Notes: a model not told the origin generated them from the sequence alone. Shown: positions 48,623 to 57,718, counted from the first letter of the stretch. The stretch: 64,000 bases of DNA from Rhodospirillaceae bacterium (GCA_016712715.1 JADJQM010000002.1:744001-808000), one strand, 5' to 3'. Made by a program: numbers and translations.

Positions 48623-48640
48623 CTATTGCGTACGCAAGAG
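48623..48640. promoter_or_regulatory. Palindrome in front of the large modular gene
   Basis: TTGCGTACGCAA (48626-48637) is a perfect 12-bp palindrome, extended to 18 bp with one mismatch. It is 45 bp upstream of the ATG at 48581, in an AT-rich 144-bp gap behind pdxY. Probably the operator or promoter core of the gene. TTGACA is also present on this strand further upstream (within 48697-48706) but without a good -10. Confidence 0.45.
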
Positions 48641-48725
48641 AAATGTTCGTTATTTGTTCTTGTTGAGGTCGCGCGATGAAAATCCCTGCAAAACAAAACT
48701 ATGTCAATGATTTAGGATCGTGAAG

Positions 48726-49571
48726 TCACGCCCCGAGTGCCGCCACCCACTTGTCCTGGGTCTCGATGATCTTCAGCTCATCCGACCCGGTCGCGGCGGT
48801 TTCAGAGACGATGTGGCTCATGCCGGCGACCGCCGCTTCGATGGCGCTTTTCAGATTCTGGTCGCGGAGGTAGCGGGCGGTGAAGAGGGCGGCGAAGGCG
48901 TCGCCCGTGCCGGAGGCGAAGATCGGGTGGCGCCGTGTGACCGCCATCGAGATCGTGCCGGGGTCCGATTTGCTGCTGCGGGCCAAGGCCAGCACGGCGA
49001 GTTCGTCCGGGTGGTCGGGATCGGGGATGCCGGTGCCGATGATGGCGCGGGCCGGCGTACGTTTCGCCAGGGCATGGAGCGCACCCACCGCTTGCGCGCG
49101 CGAATGGACCTCGAGCCCCGTGAGATGCCCCAGCTCATAGACATTGGGCGAGAGCACGTCGGCGATGGGGACGAGGATCGAGGACAAGGCCAGCGCCAGC
49201 TCCGGCTTCACATACATGGCGCCCTGGTCGCCAATGACGGGATCGAAGATATAGAGGGCATGCGGGTTGAGCGCCTTCACCTCGGCCACCACCTCGGCGA
49301 CGAGCGCCGCCGTCTCTGGGGCGCCCAGATAGCCGGTGAGGATCGCATTGGCCTTGCCCAGCACGCCCAGCTTCCGGACACCGTCGATGAGCTCGCGCAC
49401 TTCGGCTGCCGGCAGCACACGCCCCGTCACCGTCTTGTGGGCGAGATGGTTGGAGAACAGCACCGTGGGCGCCGCCCAGACCGGATGGCCCATGCGCTCC
49501 AGGATGAAGCGCGAGGCCTGATGGCCGACATGGCCGTAAACGACCTCGGACTGGATGGAGAGAATGGGCAT
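48726..49571 (-). CDS. pdxY: Pyridoxal kinase
   Basis: A 281-residue ribokinase-fold kinase: LSIQSEVVYGHVGHQASRFI at the start (typical PdxY/PdxK: QS-x-V-x-YGHVGN), IFDPVIGDQGAMYVKPEL, SPNVYELGHLTGLEV and the catalytic FASGTGDAFAALFTARYL. It phosphorylates pyridoxal in vitamin B6 salvage. The two signatures fit PdxY better than PdxK. It stands as a single gene; upstream is a 108-bp gap with no other signal. Confidence 0.92.
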   Translation of the reverse strand: MPILSIQSEVVYGHVGHQASRFILERMGHPVWAAPTVLFSNHLAHKTVTGRVLPAAEVRELIDGVRKLGVLGKANAILTGYLGAPETAALVAEVVAEVKALNPHALYIFDPVIGDQGAMYVKPELALALSSILVPIADVLSPNVYELGHLTGLEVHSRAQAVGALHALAKRTPARAIIGTGIPDPDHPDELAVLALARSSKSDPGTISMAVTRRHPIFASGTGDAFAALFTARYLRDQNLKSAIEAAVAGMSHIVSETAATGSDELKIIETQDKWVAALGA

Positions 49572-49679
49572 GGTTGCTGGTTCTGGGCCGATATGTCAGG
49601 GAAAAGCACGGTTTCCGAGCCTAGGCAATCGCCGAACCCCACGCAACGCCGATCATGTCTGGATACAGTCGGGCGGCGT

Positions 49680-50426
49680 TCAGCGCCCGCCGCTTACATC
49701 GAGCAGGGCCCCGGTGATGTAGGAAGACTCGTCGGAGAGCAGGAAGAGGATGGCGTTCGCGACCTCATCCGCCGTGCCGGGACGGGCGAGTGGGACCATG
49801 GAGGCGAGGCGAAAGGCGCGATCCGGGGCGCCGCCGCTCGCATGGATCTCGGTATCGATGAGGCCGGGGCGGATCGCGTTGACGCGGATGCCCGCGGGCG
49901 CCAGTTCCTTGGAAAGGCCGATGGTCATGGTATCGATGGCACCCTTCGAGCCCGCGTAATCGACATATGCAGTGGGCGAGCCAAGGCGGGCCGCCGCCGA
50001 GGAAAGGTTGACGAGGCTGCCACCTTTCCCACCGCGATCTGTGCCCATCCGCCGCGCCGTCTCGCGCGCCACCAGATAGGCGCCGGTCACGTTGACCGCG
50101 AACATGCGGGTGAAACGCTCGGCGCTCATCTCGGCAAGCTTCATGCCCGGTGCGACGATGCCGGCATTGTTGACGACACCGGTGATGGGGCCGAAGGCCT
50201 TTTCGGTTGCATCGAACATGCGGATGATATCGGCCTCAAGTGCCACATCGCCCTGGATGGCGATGGCCTTGCCGCCTTCCGCCTCGATGGCGGTCACGGT
50301 CGCCATGGCCGCCTGCTCATTGCCGGCATAGTTGACGCCGACCGACCAGCCGCGCCTGCCGCATTGGATGGCCACCGCGCGCCCGATGCCGCGCGATGCG
50401 CCGGTGATGAGGATGGTTCGGGTCAT
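49680..50426 (-). CDS. Short-chain dehydrogenase/reductase (SDR)
   Basis: A 248-residue classical SDR: TILITGASRGIGRAVAIQCG, NNAGIVAPG, SSAAARLGSPTAYVDYAGSK with the Ser, Tyr and Lys of the active site, and the C-terminal SYITGALLDVSGGR. FabG-like, substrate unknown, NADP-preferring by the Arg in GASRGIG region. The ATG at 50426 follows AGGGAGAC; the frame is open further up into the membrane gene. Confidence 0.87.
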   Translation of the reverse strand: MTRTILITGASRGIGRAVAIQCGRRGWSVGVNYAGNEQAAMATVTAIEAEGGKAIAIQGDVALEADIIRMFDATEKAFGPITGVVNNAGIVAPGMKLAEMSAERFTRMFAVNVTGAYLVARETARRMGTDRGGKGGSLVNLSSAAARLGSPTAYVDYAGSKGAIDTMTIGLSKELAPAGIRVNAIRPGLIDTEIHASGGAPDRAFRLASMVPLARPGTADEVANAILFLLSDESSYITGALLDVSGGR

Positions 50427-50449
50427 ATAAGTCTCCCTTGTCGCTGCCA

Positions 50450-51124
50450 TCAACTCAGGCGGCGAATGATCCAAGTCGAAAGGGCTGCGCATTGAGCGAT
50501 AAAGACACAATACCGGTCAACACCCTCGACATGGAATATGCTAATCCACCCAACCAGAATAAGGATTGCAACGGAAAGGAATTGAAACGGGTATCGCTCA
50601 ACGCTCCAATAACCGCGCAGCCAGCTAAAGAGGCCTTCGCAGGCGCCCCATAGTGCGACCCCAACTATGCCGCCTGTCACCAGTGCGATCAGCATTGGAC
50701 CCAGTGGGGGAAGAACCGTCGGGCTCGCTGGTGCTAACTCCAGGAGGGCCATCAGAACAGTGGGAGACAAGCCCAGAAAAACAGCGGACGTGCTGGGAAG
50801 TTGCCGGATCAGCGCCAACCAGCGGCGTAGTGTGGGCAACAGGAGAACGACACAAAGGGTGCTCAGCCACAGCGCCAGCAGATAGCTCTGGCACCAGACG
50901 ATTTCAGAGTCTGGTAGAAAAGGTGTCGAGTCTTTAACATTGCCGAAAAGCGGCGACATGACGCGCCATACTGAATCGCCAGCCACACTGAAGGGAAACC
51001 AAATCAAGAGGGCGAGCAAGTTTCGTGGCCGGAGCTTGGGCTCGGACAGAGCGATCGTGTTGAATTGTGGATCTTCGGTGTAGTCAACAAAGGCAGCCAA
51101 GCAGCCAGCCAGCATGATTGTCAA
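50450..51124 (-). CDS. Unknown multi-spanning membrane protein
   Basis: About 224 residues with five or six hydrophobic segments (YLLALWLSTLCVVLLLPTLR, STSAVFLGLSPTVLMALLEL, LGPMLIALVTGGIVGVALWG, FQFLSVAILILVGWISIF). No family is recognised. It starts at a TTG overlapping the stop of the gene before (TTGA), or at the ATG at 51115 (MLAGCLAAFVDYTEDPQ). GC content is lower than in adjacent metabolic genes. Its stop is 24 bp before the SDR start. Confidence 0.6.
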   Translation of the reverse strand: MTIMLAGCLAAFVDYTEDPQFNTIALSEPKLRPRNLLALLIWFPFSVAGDSVWRVMSPLFGNVKDSTPFLPDSEIVWCQSYLLALWLSTLCVVLLLPTLRRWLALIRQLPSTSAVFLGLSPTVLMALLELAPASPTVLPPLGPMLIALVTGGIVGVALWGACEGLFSWLRGYWSVERYPFQFLSVAILILVGWISIFHVEGVDRYCVFIAQCAALSTWIIRRLS

Positions 51125-51609
51125 AAATACCCTTGGCGCGTCGCGCCTTGAACAAAACCATCCAAGCCGTGGAGCGATACGAGATAGAGAGAGATTCCGG
51201 CACCAATTGCGGAGCCGAGCGCGATCATGTCAACGGCAACGGTATCGTCGCTCGCTACGTCGTTGCCTTCTTCCGTCTGATCACGTCTGCGTTGCCCCAC
51301 CGCACCGACGACAAAGAAGCCGCCGCTGCCGCCACAGCCCATGGCGATCATGACCAGGGCGAACGTCTCCAAGCCCGACCCATTGGCAAGGAATCGGAAG
51401 GCAGCGATGGTCACGATGAGAAGCAGGAAGCCTACTGCAAATTTCAGACGGGTGGCGGCACTGAATTTTTGCCAGAGTGAAGCCGTCGCCGGCGGCCCTG
51501 TGACTGTGGTCGGTTGCGCAAACAAAAGACCGAGCCGCGACGCAGCCGCAACAAGGATGGCGACAATCAGAACTGCAATGGTGGCTGGGAAAAGTGAAGT
51601 TGAGGGCAT
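51121..51609 (-). CDS. Unknown small membrane protein, first gene of a low-GC pair
   Basis: A 162-residue protein with an N-terminal hydrophobic segment (LFPATIAVLIVAILVAAASR), another at RLKFAVGFLLLIVTIAAFRF and two more around ALVMIAMGCGGSGGFFVVGA and MIALGSAIGAGISLYLVSL. A charged cytoplasmic loop QRRRDQTEEGNDVASDD lies between. No family is recognised. Overlap with the next gene implies that the pair acts together in the membrane. Confidence 0.6.
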   Translation of the reverse strand: MPSTSLFPATIAVLIVAILVAAASRLGLLFAQPTTVTGPPATASLWQKFSAATRLKFAVGFLLLIVTIAAFRFLANGSGLETFALVMIAMGCGGSGGFFVVGAVGQRRRDQTEEGNDVASDDTVAVDMIALGSAIGAGISLYLVSLHGLDGFVQGATRQGYF

Positions 51610-51757
51610 AGCGGGTCAATGAGCTCTTGAAAGGATTGTCGGCGCAATGCCGCTACGCGCCAGGGTTGTCTAGCGCCTGTCATTTCCCCCTGAATTGCCA
51701 CGCGATGCCGACCTGTGTCATATCCTCTCGCAGGCGGCGAGAGACGGGGATAATCCA

Positions 51758-52834
51758 GTGACCACACCGAAAACCAACCCAGGCAACTTCTTCGAGGATT
51801 TCAAGCTCGGGCAGGATATCCTTCATGCCATTCCGCGCACGGTGAGCGAGGGGGATGTGGCCCTCTATATCGGCCTCACGGGATCGCGCTTTGCGCTGCA
51901 TTCCTCGGACAGTTTTGCGCAGAGCCTGGGTCTGCCCTCGGCGCCGATCGATGATCTGCTGGCCTTCCATCTCATCTTCGGGCGGACGGTCGCGGACATT
52001 TCGCTCAATGCCGTCGCCAATCTCGGCTACGCGGTCGGGCGCTTCGGCGTGCCGCTTTATGCCGGCGACACGATCATCGCGCAGTCGAAAGTGATCGGGC
52101 TCAAGGAAAACTCGAACCACGAGACCGGCATCGTCTATGTGCATTCGGTGGGGCGCAACCAGGCTGGCGAAATCGTGCTGGATTATGTGCGCTGGGTGAT
52201 GGTGCGGAAACGCGATCGCCTGGCGCCGGCGCCGGAGCCTTCGGTGCCGGACCTGCCGGACGTGCTTGATGTCGCCGATATCGAGGTGCCGGGGGAACTG
52301 GATCTTGCCGCCTATGATGACGAGCTCGCGGGCTCCCCCTTTCTCTGGGACGATTATCTGGCGGGCGAGCGGATCGATCATGTCGACGGCATGACGCTGG
52401 AAGAATCCGACCATATGACCGCGACGCGGCTCTACCAGAACAATGCCAAGGTGCATTTCAACCAGCATACCGAGGGGCAGGGGCGGTTCGGCCGGCGCCT
52501 CATCTATGGCGGGCATATCATCAGCCTGGCCCGCGCGCTCAGCTTCAACGGTCTCGCCAACGCGTTCCGGATCGCCGCCATCAATGGCGGGCGCCATGTG
52601 AATCCGAGCTTTGCCGGCGATACGATCTACGCCTGGTCCGAGGTGGTCGAGAAGATCGAGCTGCCCGGCCGGCCCGATATGGGGGCGCTGCGCCTGCGCA
52701 CCATCGCCACCAAGGACCAGCCCTGCGCCGGCTTTCCGGGTGCAGCCGCAACTGGTGCGGGGGCGACAGGAAAATATCCTGATTGCGTCGTTCTTGATCT
52801 GGACTATACGGTGTTGATGAAACGGCGCGGCTAG
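51758..52834 (+). CDS. mch: Mesaconyl-CoA hydratase (ethylmalonyl-CoA pathway)
   Basis: A 358-residue double-hotdog MaoC-like hydratase. TNPGNFFEDFKLGQDILHAI, PRTVSEGDVALYIGLTGSRF, DDLLAFHLIFGRTVADISLN, AVANLGYAVGRFG and VIGLKENSNHETGIVYVHS correspond to the Rhodobacter mesaconyl-C1-CoA hydratase; the second hotdog has QNNAKVHFNQHTEGQGRFGR and YGGHIISLARALSFNG. It hydrates mesaconyl-C1-CoA to beta-methylmalyl-CoA. I take the GTG at 51758 (after GGGGA) as the start; the frame is open to 51695. Its presence implies acetyl-CoA assimilation by the ethylmalonyl-CoA pathway; the succinate dehydrogenase next to it handles succinate formed from that pathway. Confidence 0.85.
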   Translation: MTTPKTNPGNFFEDFKLGQDILHAIPRTVSEGDVALYIGLTGSRFALHSSDSFAQSLGLPSAPIDDLLAFHLIFGRTVADISLNAVANLGYAVGRFGVPLYAGDTIIAQSKVIGLKENSNHETGIVYVHSVGRNQAGEIVLDYVRWVMVRKRDRLAPAPEPSVPDLPDVLDVADIEVPGELDLAAYDDELAGSPFLWDDYLAGERIDHVDGMTLEESDHMTATRLYQNNAKVHFNQHTEGQGRFGRRLIYGGHIISLARALSFNGLANAFRIAAINGGRHVNPSFAGDTIYAWSEVVEKIELPGRPDMGALRLRTIATKDQPCAGFPGAAATGAGATGKYPDCVVLDLDYTVLMKRRG

Positions 52835-52865
52835 GCGCTTAAATGTCGCTATCGGCGTGTGTTCG

Positions 52866-52894
52866 TTGACGGTGTGGTAACAATTAAGTATCAA
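52866..52894 (+). promoter_or_regulatory. Promoter candidate for sdhCDAB
   Basis: TTGACG (52866-52871), 17-bp spacer, TATCAA (52889-52894), in the 239-bp gap between mch and sdhC. A transcript from here would have a leader of about 170 bases before the sdhC ATG at 53074, long enough to hold regulation; no obvious riboswitch fold was seen. Confidence 0.45.
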
Positions 52895-53073
52895 GATCAC
52901 GCTTTCTGCTGCACCGCGGAAGCACTTGGACCGTATCAAGGTTCAAGACCCAGGGAATCCGGTCCGGGATGGCGTTGGATTTCTGAGGCAAACCAGCTTG
53001 CGTCGCCACCACCCAAAGGGCCCAGCTCAGGGTCTTCCCAAGGGGCGGCGCGAGGTATCGGACGGGAAATATC

Positions 53074-53493
53074 ATGGCCGAAAGCCTGTCGAACGGGGCG
53101 AAGCCCCATCCAAGACCGCTCTCACCGCATCTGCAGGTCTATAAGCCGCAGCTCACCTCGATTACCTCGATCCTGCACCGCTTCTCCGGCATCGCGCTCT
53201 CGGCGGGCGTTCTTTACCTGCTGTGCTGGCTGCTGGCCGTGGCGGGCGGGGCCGAGACCTTCGACCGGCTGCAGGACTTCAATGGCAGCCTCATCGGGCG
53301 CCTGCTGCTGCTCGGCTGGTCGGTCGCGTTCTTCTATCATCTCCTCAACGGTATCCGGCATCTGGCCTGGGATGCGGGCTTCGGCTTTGAACTGCCCACG
53401 GCCTACAAATCCGGCTATGCGGTGCTGATCGGCACGGCGGTGCTCACCATCGCCGCCTGGGTCATCGGCTATTTCCAGATGGGGGCGTTCTGA
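53074..53493 (+). CDS. sdhC: Succinate dehydrogenase cytochrome b556 subunit
   Basis: A 139-residue membrane anchor with three hydrophobic segments. RPLSPHLQVYKPQLTSITSI is the SdhC signature, with SILHRFSGIALSAG holding the quinone-site Ser and Arg, and FFYHLLNGIRHLAWD the heme-ligating His. It begins at the ATG at 53074 and overlaps the sdhD start by one base. Confidence 0.93.
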   Translation: MAESLSNGAKPHPRPLSPHLQVYKPQLTSITSILHRFSGIALSAGVLYLLCWLLAVAGGAETFDRLQDFNGSLIGRLLLLGWSVAFFYHLLNGIRHLAWDAGFGFELPTAYKSGYAVLIGTAVLTIAAWVIGYFQMGAF

Positions 53494-53888
53494 TGAGCGG
53501 TCCTGAGAATTCGCTGCGCTCCCGCCTCGGCCGCGCGCGGGGCCTGGGCTCGGCCCATGAGGGTGTCCATCATTGGTGGGCGCAGCGCATGTCGGCGCTG
53601 GCGCTCATTCCCTTGAGCCTGTGGCTGGTGGCGTCGCTGGTCTGCAATGCCGGCGCCGATTACGCGGTGGTGAGCGCCTGGCTTTCCGGCCCGTTCACCC
53701 TGGGGGCGCTCGGCCTCACCATCCTCATCACCGTCTATCACGCGGTGCTGGGCCTGCAGGTGGTGGTCGAGGATTACATCCATGGCCAGCCGACGAAGCT
53801 CATCCTCCTCATTCTGCTGCCGATGGGCGGCGTTGCCCTGGTCGTCGCGGCGATCGTCTCGCTGCTGGTGATCGCCTTCGCCGGTTGA
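53493..53888 (+). CDS. sdhD: Succinate dehydrogenase membrane anchor subunit
   Basis: A 131-residue anchor with three membrane helices. ARGLGSAHEGVHHWWAQRMS is the alphaproteobacterial SdhD start, and TVYHAVLGLQVVVEDYIHG holds the heme His and the Asp-Tyr pair of the quinone site. With SdhC it binds heme b and ubiquinone. Confidence 0.93.
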   Translation: MSGPENSLRSRLGRARGLGSAHEGVHHWWAQRMSALALIPLSLWLVASLVCNAGADYAVVSAWLSGPFTLGALGLTILITVYHAVLGLQVVVEDYIHGQPTKLILLILLPMGGVALVVAAIVSLLVIAFAG

Positions 53889-53915
53889 GCCGTACACATT
53901 CAAAAGTGAAACATC

Positions 53916-55751
53916 ATGGCTGATACAGCAAATACCCAGATCGGCACCGCACCGCACATCACCGGGAACGCCTATCCCTTCGTCGATCATGTCTATGACG
54001 TGGTCGTGGTGGGGGCGGGTGGCGCGGGTCTCCGCGCCGCGTTCGGCATGGCGGAAAAGGGCCTGAAGACGGCCTGCATCTCCAAGGTCTATCCGACGCG
54101 TTCACATACCGTGGCGGCGCAGGGCGGCATCTCCGCCTCGCTCGGCAATATGGGTCCGGACGATTGGCGCTGGCACATGTACGACACCGTTAAGGGGTCG
54201 GACTGGCTGGGCGACCAGGATGCGATCGAATACATGGTGCGCGAGGCGGTGCCCGCCATCGTCGAGCTCGAACATTACGGCCTGCCCTTCAGCCGCAACG
54301 AGGAAGGCAAGATCTATCAGCGACCCTTCGGCGGCATGACCACGGAATATGGCAAGGGCATCGCGCAGCGCACTTGCGCCGCCGCCGACCGCACGGGACA
54401 CGCCATCCTCCACACGCTCTATCAGCAGGCGCTGAAGCACCGCGCCGAATTCTTCGTCGAATATTTCGCCCTCGACCTCATCATGGATGATGACGGCGCC
54501 TGTGTCGGCGTCGTTGCCTGGAATCTCGACGACGGCAAGATCCACCGCTTCCATGCCAAACTCGTCGTGCTGGCGACCGGCGGCTATGGCCGTGTGTTTT
54601 TCTCGGCGACCTCGGCGCACACCTGCACTGGCGACGGCAATGCGATGGCGCTGCGCGCCGGATTGCCGCTGCAGGATATGGAATTCATCCAGTTCCACCC
54701 GACCGGCATCTATGGCGCCGGCTGCCTCATCACCGAAGGTGTGCGCGGCGAGGGTGGCTATCTCACCAACTCGGCCGGCGAGCGTTTCATGGAACGCTAT
54801 GCGCCGTCGGCGAAGGATCTGGCCTCGCGCGATGTCGTCAGCCGCGCGATGACGATGGAAATCCGTGACGGCCGTGGTGTCGGTCCCAACAAGGACCACA
54901 TCCATCTTCATATCGAGCATCTCGACCCGAAGATCATTCATGAGCGCCTGCCCGGCATTTCGGAAACGGCGCGCATCTTCGCCGGTGTCGACGTAACCCG
55001 CGAACCCATCCCGGTGCTGCCCACCTGCCATTACAATATGGGCGGTGTGCCGACCAATTTCCGCACCGAGGTCGTGACCAAGAAGGACGGCAATCCGGAC
55101 AGTGTCGTCCCCGGCCTGATGGCGATCGGCGAAGCGGCCTGCGTTTCGGTCCATGGCGCCAACCGGTTGGGGTCGAACTCGCTTCTGGATCTCGTGGTGT
55201 TCGGCCGCTCGGCCGCGATCCGTGCTGCCGAGATCGTGAAGCCCGGCGAGGCCCATCGCAACCTGCCCAAGAATGCCGGCGACTATGCCGTGGCCAGGCT
55301 CGACAAACTACGCAACGCCAAGGGCGACATTCCGACCTCGAAACTGCGCCTCGACATGCAGAAGATCATGCAGAACGATTGCGCGGTCTATCGCACGGGC
55401 AAGACGCTCAACGAAGGTGTCGCCAAGATCAACGATGTCTGGAACCAGCGCGACCGCGTGAAGGTCGAGGACCGCTCGCTCATCTGGAACAGCGATCTGG
55501 CCGAGACGCTGGAGCTCGACAACCTCATGTACCAGGCCAAGGTCTCGATCGAATCCGCCGCCAACCGCGAGGAAAGCCGCGGCGCCCATGCGCGCGAGGA
55601 TTTCCCGGACCGCAATGACGAAAAATGGATGAAGCACTCCATTGCCTGGCTGGGCGAAGACGGCAAGACGAAGATCGATTACCGCCCGGTGCATATGACG
55701 ACCTTGACCAACGACGTCCAGGTCTTCCCGCCCAAAGCCCGGGTGTACTAA
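53916..55751 (+). CDS. sdhA: Succinate dehydrogenase flavoprotein subunit
   Basis: A 611-residue flavoprotein: VVVGAGGAGLRAAFGMAEKG for FAD, the flavinylated His in YPTRSHTVAAQGGISASLGN, GGYGRVFFSATSAHTCTGDG, FIQFHPTGIYGAGCLITEG and the active-site PTCHYNMGGVPTNF. It oxidises succinate to fumarate. Length and motifs match alphaproteobacterial SdhA throughout. A 27-bp gap from sdhD. Confidence 0.96.
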   Translation: MADTANTQIGTAPHITGNAYPFVDHVYDVVVVGAGGAGLRAAFGMAEKGLKTACISKVYPTRSHTVAAQGGISASLGNMGPDDWRWHMYDTVKGSDWLGDQDAIEYMVREAVPAIVELEHYGLPFSRNEEGKIYQRPFGGMTTEYGKGIAQRTCAAADRTGHAILHTLYQQALKHRAEFFVEYFALDLIMDDDGACVGVVAWNLDDGKIHRFHAKLVVLATGGYGRVFFSATSAHTCTGDGNAMALRAGLPLQDMEFIQFHPTGIYGAGCLITEGVRGEGGYLTNSAGERFMERYAPSAKDLASRDVVSRAMTMEIRDGRGVGPNKDHIHLHIEHLDPKIIHERLPGISETARIFAGVDVTREPIPVLPTCHYNMGGVPTNFRTEVVTKKDGNPDSVVPGLMAIGEAACVSVHGANRLGSNSLLDLVVFGRSAAIRAAEIVKPGEAHRNLPKNAGDYAVARLDKLRNAKGDIPTSKLRLDMQKIMQNDCAVYRTGKTLNEGVAKINDVWNQRDRVKVEDRSLIWNSDLAETLELDNLMYQAKVSIESAANREESRGAHAREDFPDRNDEKWMKHSIAWLGEDGKTKIDYRPVHMTTLTNDVQVFPPKARVY

Positions 55752-55761
55752 GGACCGCATC

Positions 55762-56538
55762 ATGGCCGAGTTGACACTGCCAGCGAATTCGAAACCCACC
55801 ACCGGCAAGCTCTGGAAAGCGCCGGCGGGGACGAAGAACATCAAGACGTTCAAGATCTATCGCTGGGATCCGGATACCGGCGCCAATCCGCGCATCGATT
55901 CTTACGAAGTCGACATGGATGCCTGCGGACCGATGATCCTGGACGCGATCATCTGGATCAAGACCAACGTCGATGCGACGCTGACCTTCCGCCGCTCCTG
56001 CCGCGAAGGTGTCTGCGGATCTTGCGCCATGAACATCGACGGCACCAACACGCTGGCCTGCACGAAGTTCACGTCGGAAGTGAAGGGCGATGTGAAGATC
56101 TATCCGCTGCCGCATATGCCGGTGGTGAAGGATCTGGTCCCCGACCTCAACCATATCTTCGCGCAGTATGAGACGATCGAGCCCTGGCTGAAATCGGACA
56201 CGCCACCGGCCACCCGCGAACGCCTGCAATCGCCCGATGAGCGCGCGAAGCTCGACGGATTGTGGGAGTGCATCCTGTGCTTTTGCTGCTCGACCTCCTG
56301 CCCCAGCTATTGGTGGAACGGCGACCGGTATCTCGGCCCCGCCATCCTGCTGCAGGCTTATCGCTTCATCGCCGATTCCCGCGACGAGGCGACCGGCGAC
56401 AGGCTGGATGCGCTTGAGGATCCGTTCCGCCTCTATCGCTGCCACACGATCATGAACTGCACCAAGACCTGCCCCAAGGGCTTGAACCCCGCGAAGGCCA
56501 TCGGCGAGATCAAGAAGCTGATGGTGGAGCGGCGCTGA
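55762..56538 (+). CDS. sdhB: Succinate dehydrogenase iron-sulfur subunit
   Basis: A 258-residue Fe-S subunit. [2Fe-2S] ligands in SCREGVCGSCAMNIDGTNTL followed by AC; [4Fe-4S] ligands in CILCFCCSTSCPSYWW; the third cluster in CHTIMNCTKTCPKGLNP. It links SdhA to the membrane quinone site. Its last nine codons overlap the 3' end of the convergent cyclase gene by 29 bp. Confidence 0.96.
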   Translation: MAELTLPANSKPTTGKLWKAPAGTKNIKTFKIYRWDPDTGANPRIDSYEVDMDACGPMILDAIIWIKTNVDATLTFRRSCREGVCGSCAMNIDGTNTLACTKFTSEVKGDVKIYPLPHMPVVKDLVPDLNHIFAQYETIEPWLKSDTPPATRERLQSPDERAKLDGLWECILCFCCSTSCPSYWWNGDRYLGPAILLQAYRFIADSRDEATGDRLDALEDPFRLYRCHTIMNCTKTCPKGLNPAKAIGEIKKLMVERR

Positions 56539-57715
56539 CCGCGTAGACATTCATCCGGTTCGCAAGACCACGCAACGCCTGGGGCCCTAACGGTCTCAGG
56601 CGTTCTGCCTTCTGGGGTAGCAGTTTGGCGAGATCGCCCGACACCAGAATCGATTCCCCCAGCGCACCACAGAGCGATTCCATGCGCGCCACTTCGTTGA
56701 CGGCCTGGCCGATGACGGTGAAGTCCAGGCGCCGTGCCGTGCCAATATTGCCGTAATTGACCGTGCCGACATGAAGCGCGATGTCGAGGGCGAGGGGCAA
56801 TGCGGCGGCGGCCAGCAGGCGTTGTGCCTCGATGGCGGCGGTGATGGCATTCTGAGCCACGATGTCGTCGGGCTGGTTCTGATCCAGCAGGAAGATCGCC
56901 AGCACGCCGTCGCCCATGAATTTCAGGATCTGGCCGCCTTGCGTCTCGATCGCGTCACCGACGCAATCGAAACTGTCATTGAGGGTGGCGAGCGTCAAAT
57001 CGATCGGCTGTTCGGCGCTGTAGCGGGTGAAGCCGCGGAGATCGGCGAACATGAGGACGGCGCGAACGTTGTCGACGCTGCCGCGCGTGATGGCGCCGCG
57101 CATGACGCGGTGGCCGGCATCCTCGCCGACATAGGCGGAGAGCACATTGCCGGCGCTCTCGACGACGACGAGCGATTTCACGGTGGCGGCGAGGGCACGC
57201 ACGCGCGGCCGCAGGAAGGCAATTTGCGCGTCCGAAAAACCCGCCGGGTCGCGTGTCGCCCAGGAGCTGACCATGCCCATGCCGCCCCCCTCGATATGCT
57301 CGGCATCCCAATGGAACATGTGCGTGAGTGCCAGCCAGTCGGTGAGGCCCTGTTCCTTGAGGTCACGGAAGAGGTCGTAGTCGCCCTCGGCCAAGGGATC
57401 CGCGAGGTGCCGGCGCATGTGCCCCGTACCGGTGCGGATCATCATGGCAAGCGGTCCCTGCCGCCAGGCAAGGCTCGATTCACCATGCGGGAAGGAAACT
57501 TCATGGGTGCCCTCGCCGCGCGACCAGGTCAACGATCGGGCGCGGATCGCCGGATGGAGTGACGCCATGGCAATGAGACCGCGGGAAAGATCGATGCCCT
57601 GCTGGTTCAGGCGCTCGCAGAAACCCTGGAGCAAGTCCTTGAGCGGCGTGTTGCTGAGCCCCGCCTCGGCCAGCCAGTCATAAAGATCGGAGCCGGGGGT
57701 ATAGGATTGTGGCAC
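56510..57715 (-). CDS. Class III adenylate cyclase with N-terminal GAF-like region
   Basis: A 401-residue protein. The C-terminal cyclase homology domain has both metal Asp residues (AVLMFADLRGFTRYSAEQ and ILKFMGDGVLAIF), the Lys before MGDG and the Asp in ARRLDFTVIGQAVNEVARME as adenine-selecting pair, and the Asn and Arg of the transition state, so it should make cAMP. The N-terminal 200 residues look like a sensory (GAF-like) region of the kind found in many alphaproteobacterial cyclases. It follows the pentapeptide gene with a 3-bp gap, so the two are one operon. A cpdA-like phosphodiesterase is at 9.3 kb and a Crp/Fnr protein at 59.2 kb. Confidence 0.88.
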   Translation of the reverse strand: MPQSYTPGSDLYDWLAEAGLSNTPLKDLLQGFCERLNQQGIDLSRGLIAMASLHPAIRARSLTWSRGEGTHEVSFPHGESSLAWRQGPLAMMIRTGTGHMRRHLADPLAEGDYDLFRDLKEQGLTDWLALTHMFHWDAEHIEGGGMGMVSSWATRDPAGFSDAQIAFLRPRVRALAATVKSLVVVESAGNVLSAYVGEDAGHRVMRGAITRGSVDNVRAVLMFADLRGFTRYSAEQPIDLTLATLNDSFDCVGDAIETQGGQILKFMGDGVLAIFLLDQNQPDDIVAQNAITAAIEAQRLLAAAALPLALDIALHVGTVNYGNIGTARRLDFTVIGQAVNEVARMESLCGALGESILVSGDLAKLLPQKAERLRPLGPQALRGLANRMNVYAVSAAPPSAS

Positions 57716-57718
57716 CGG

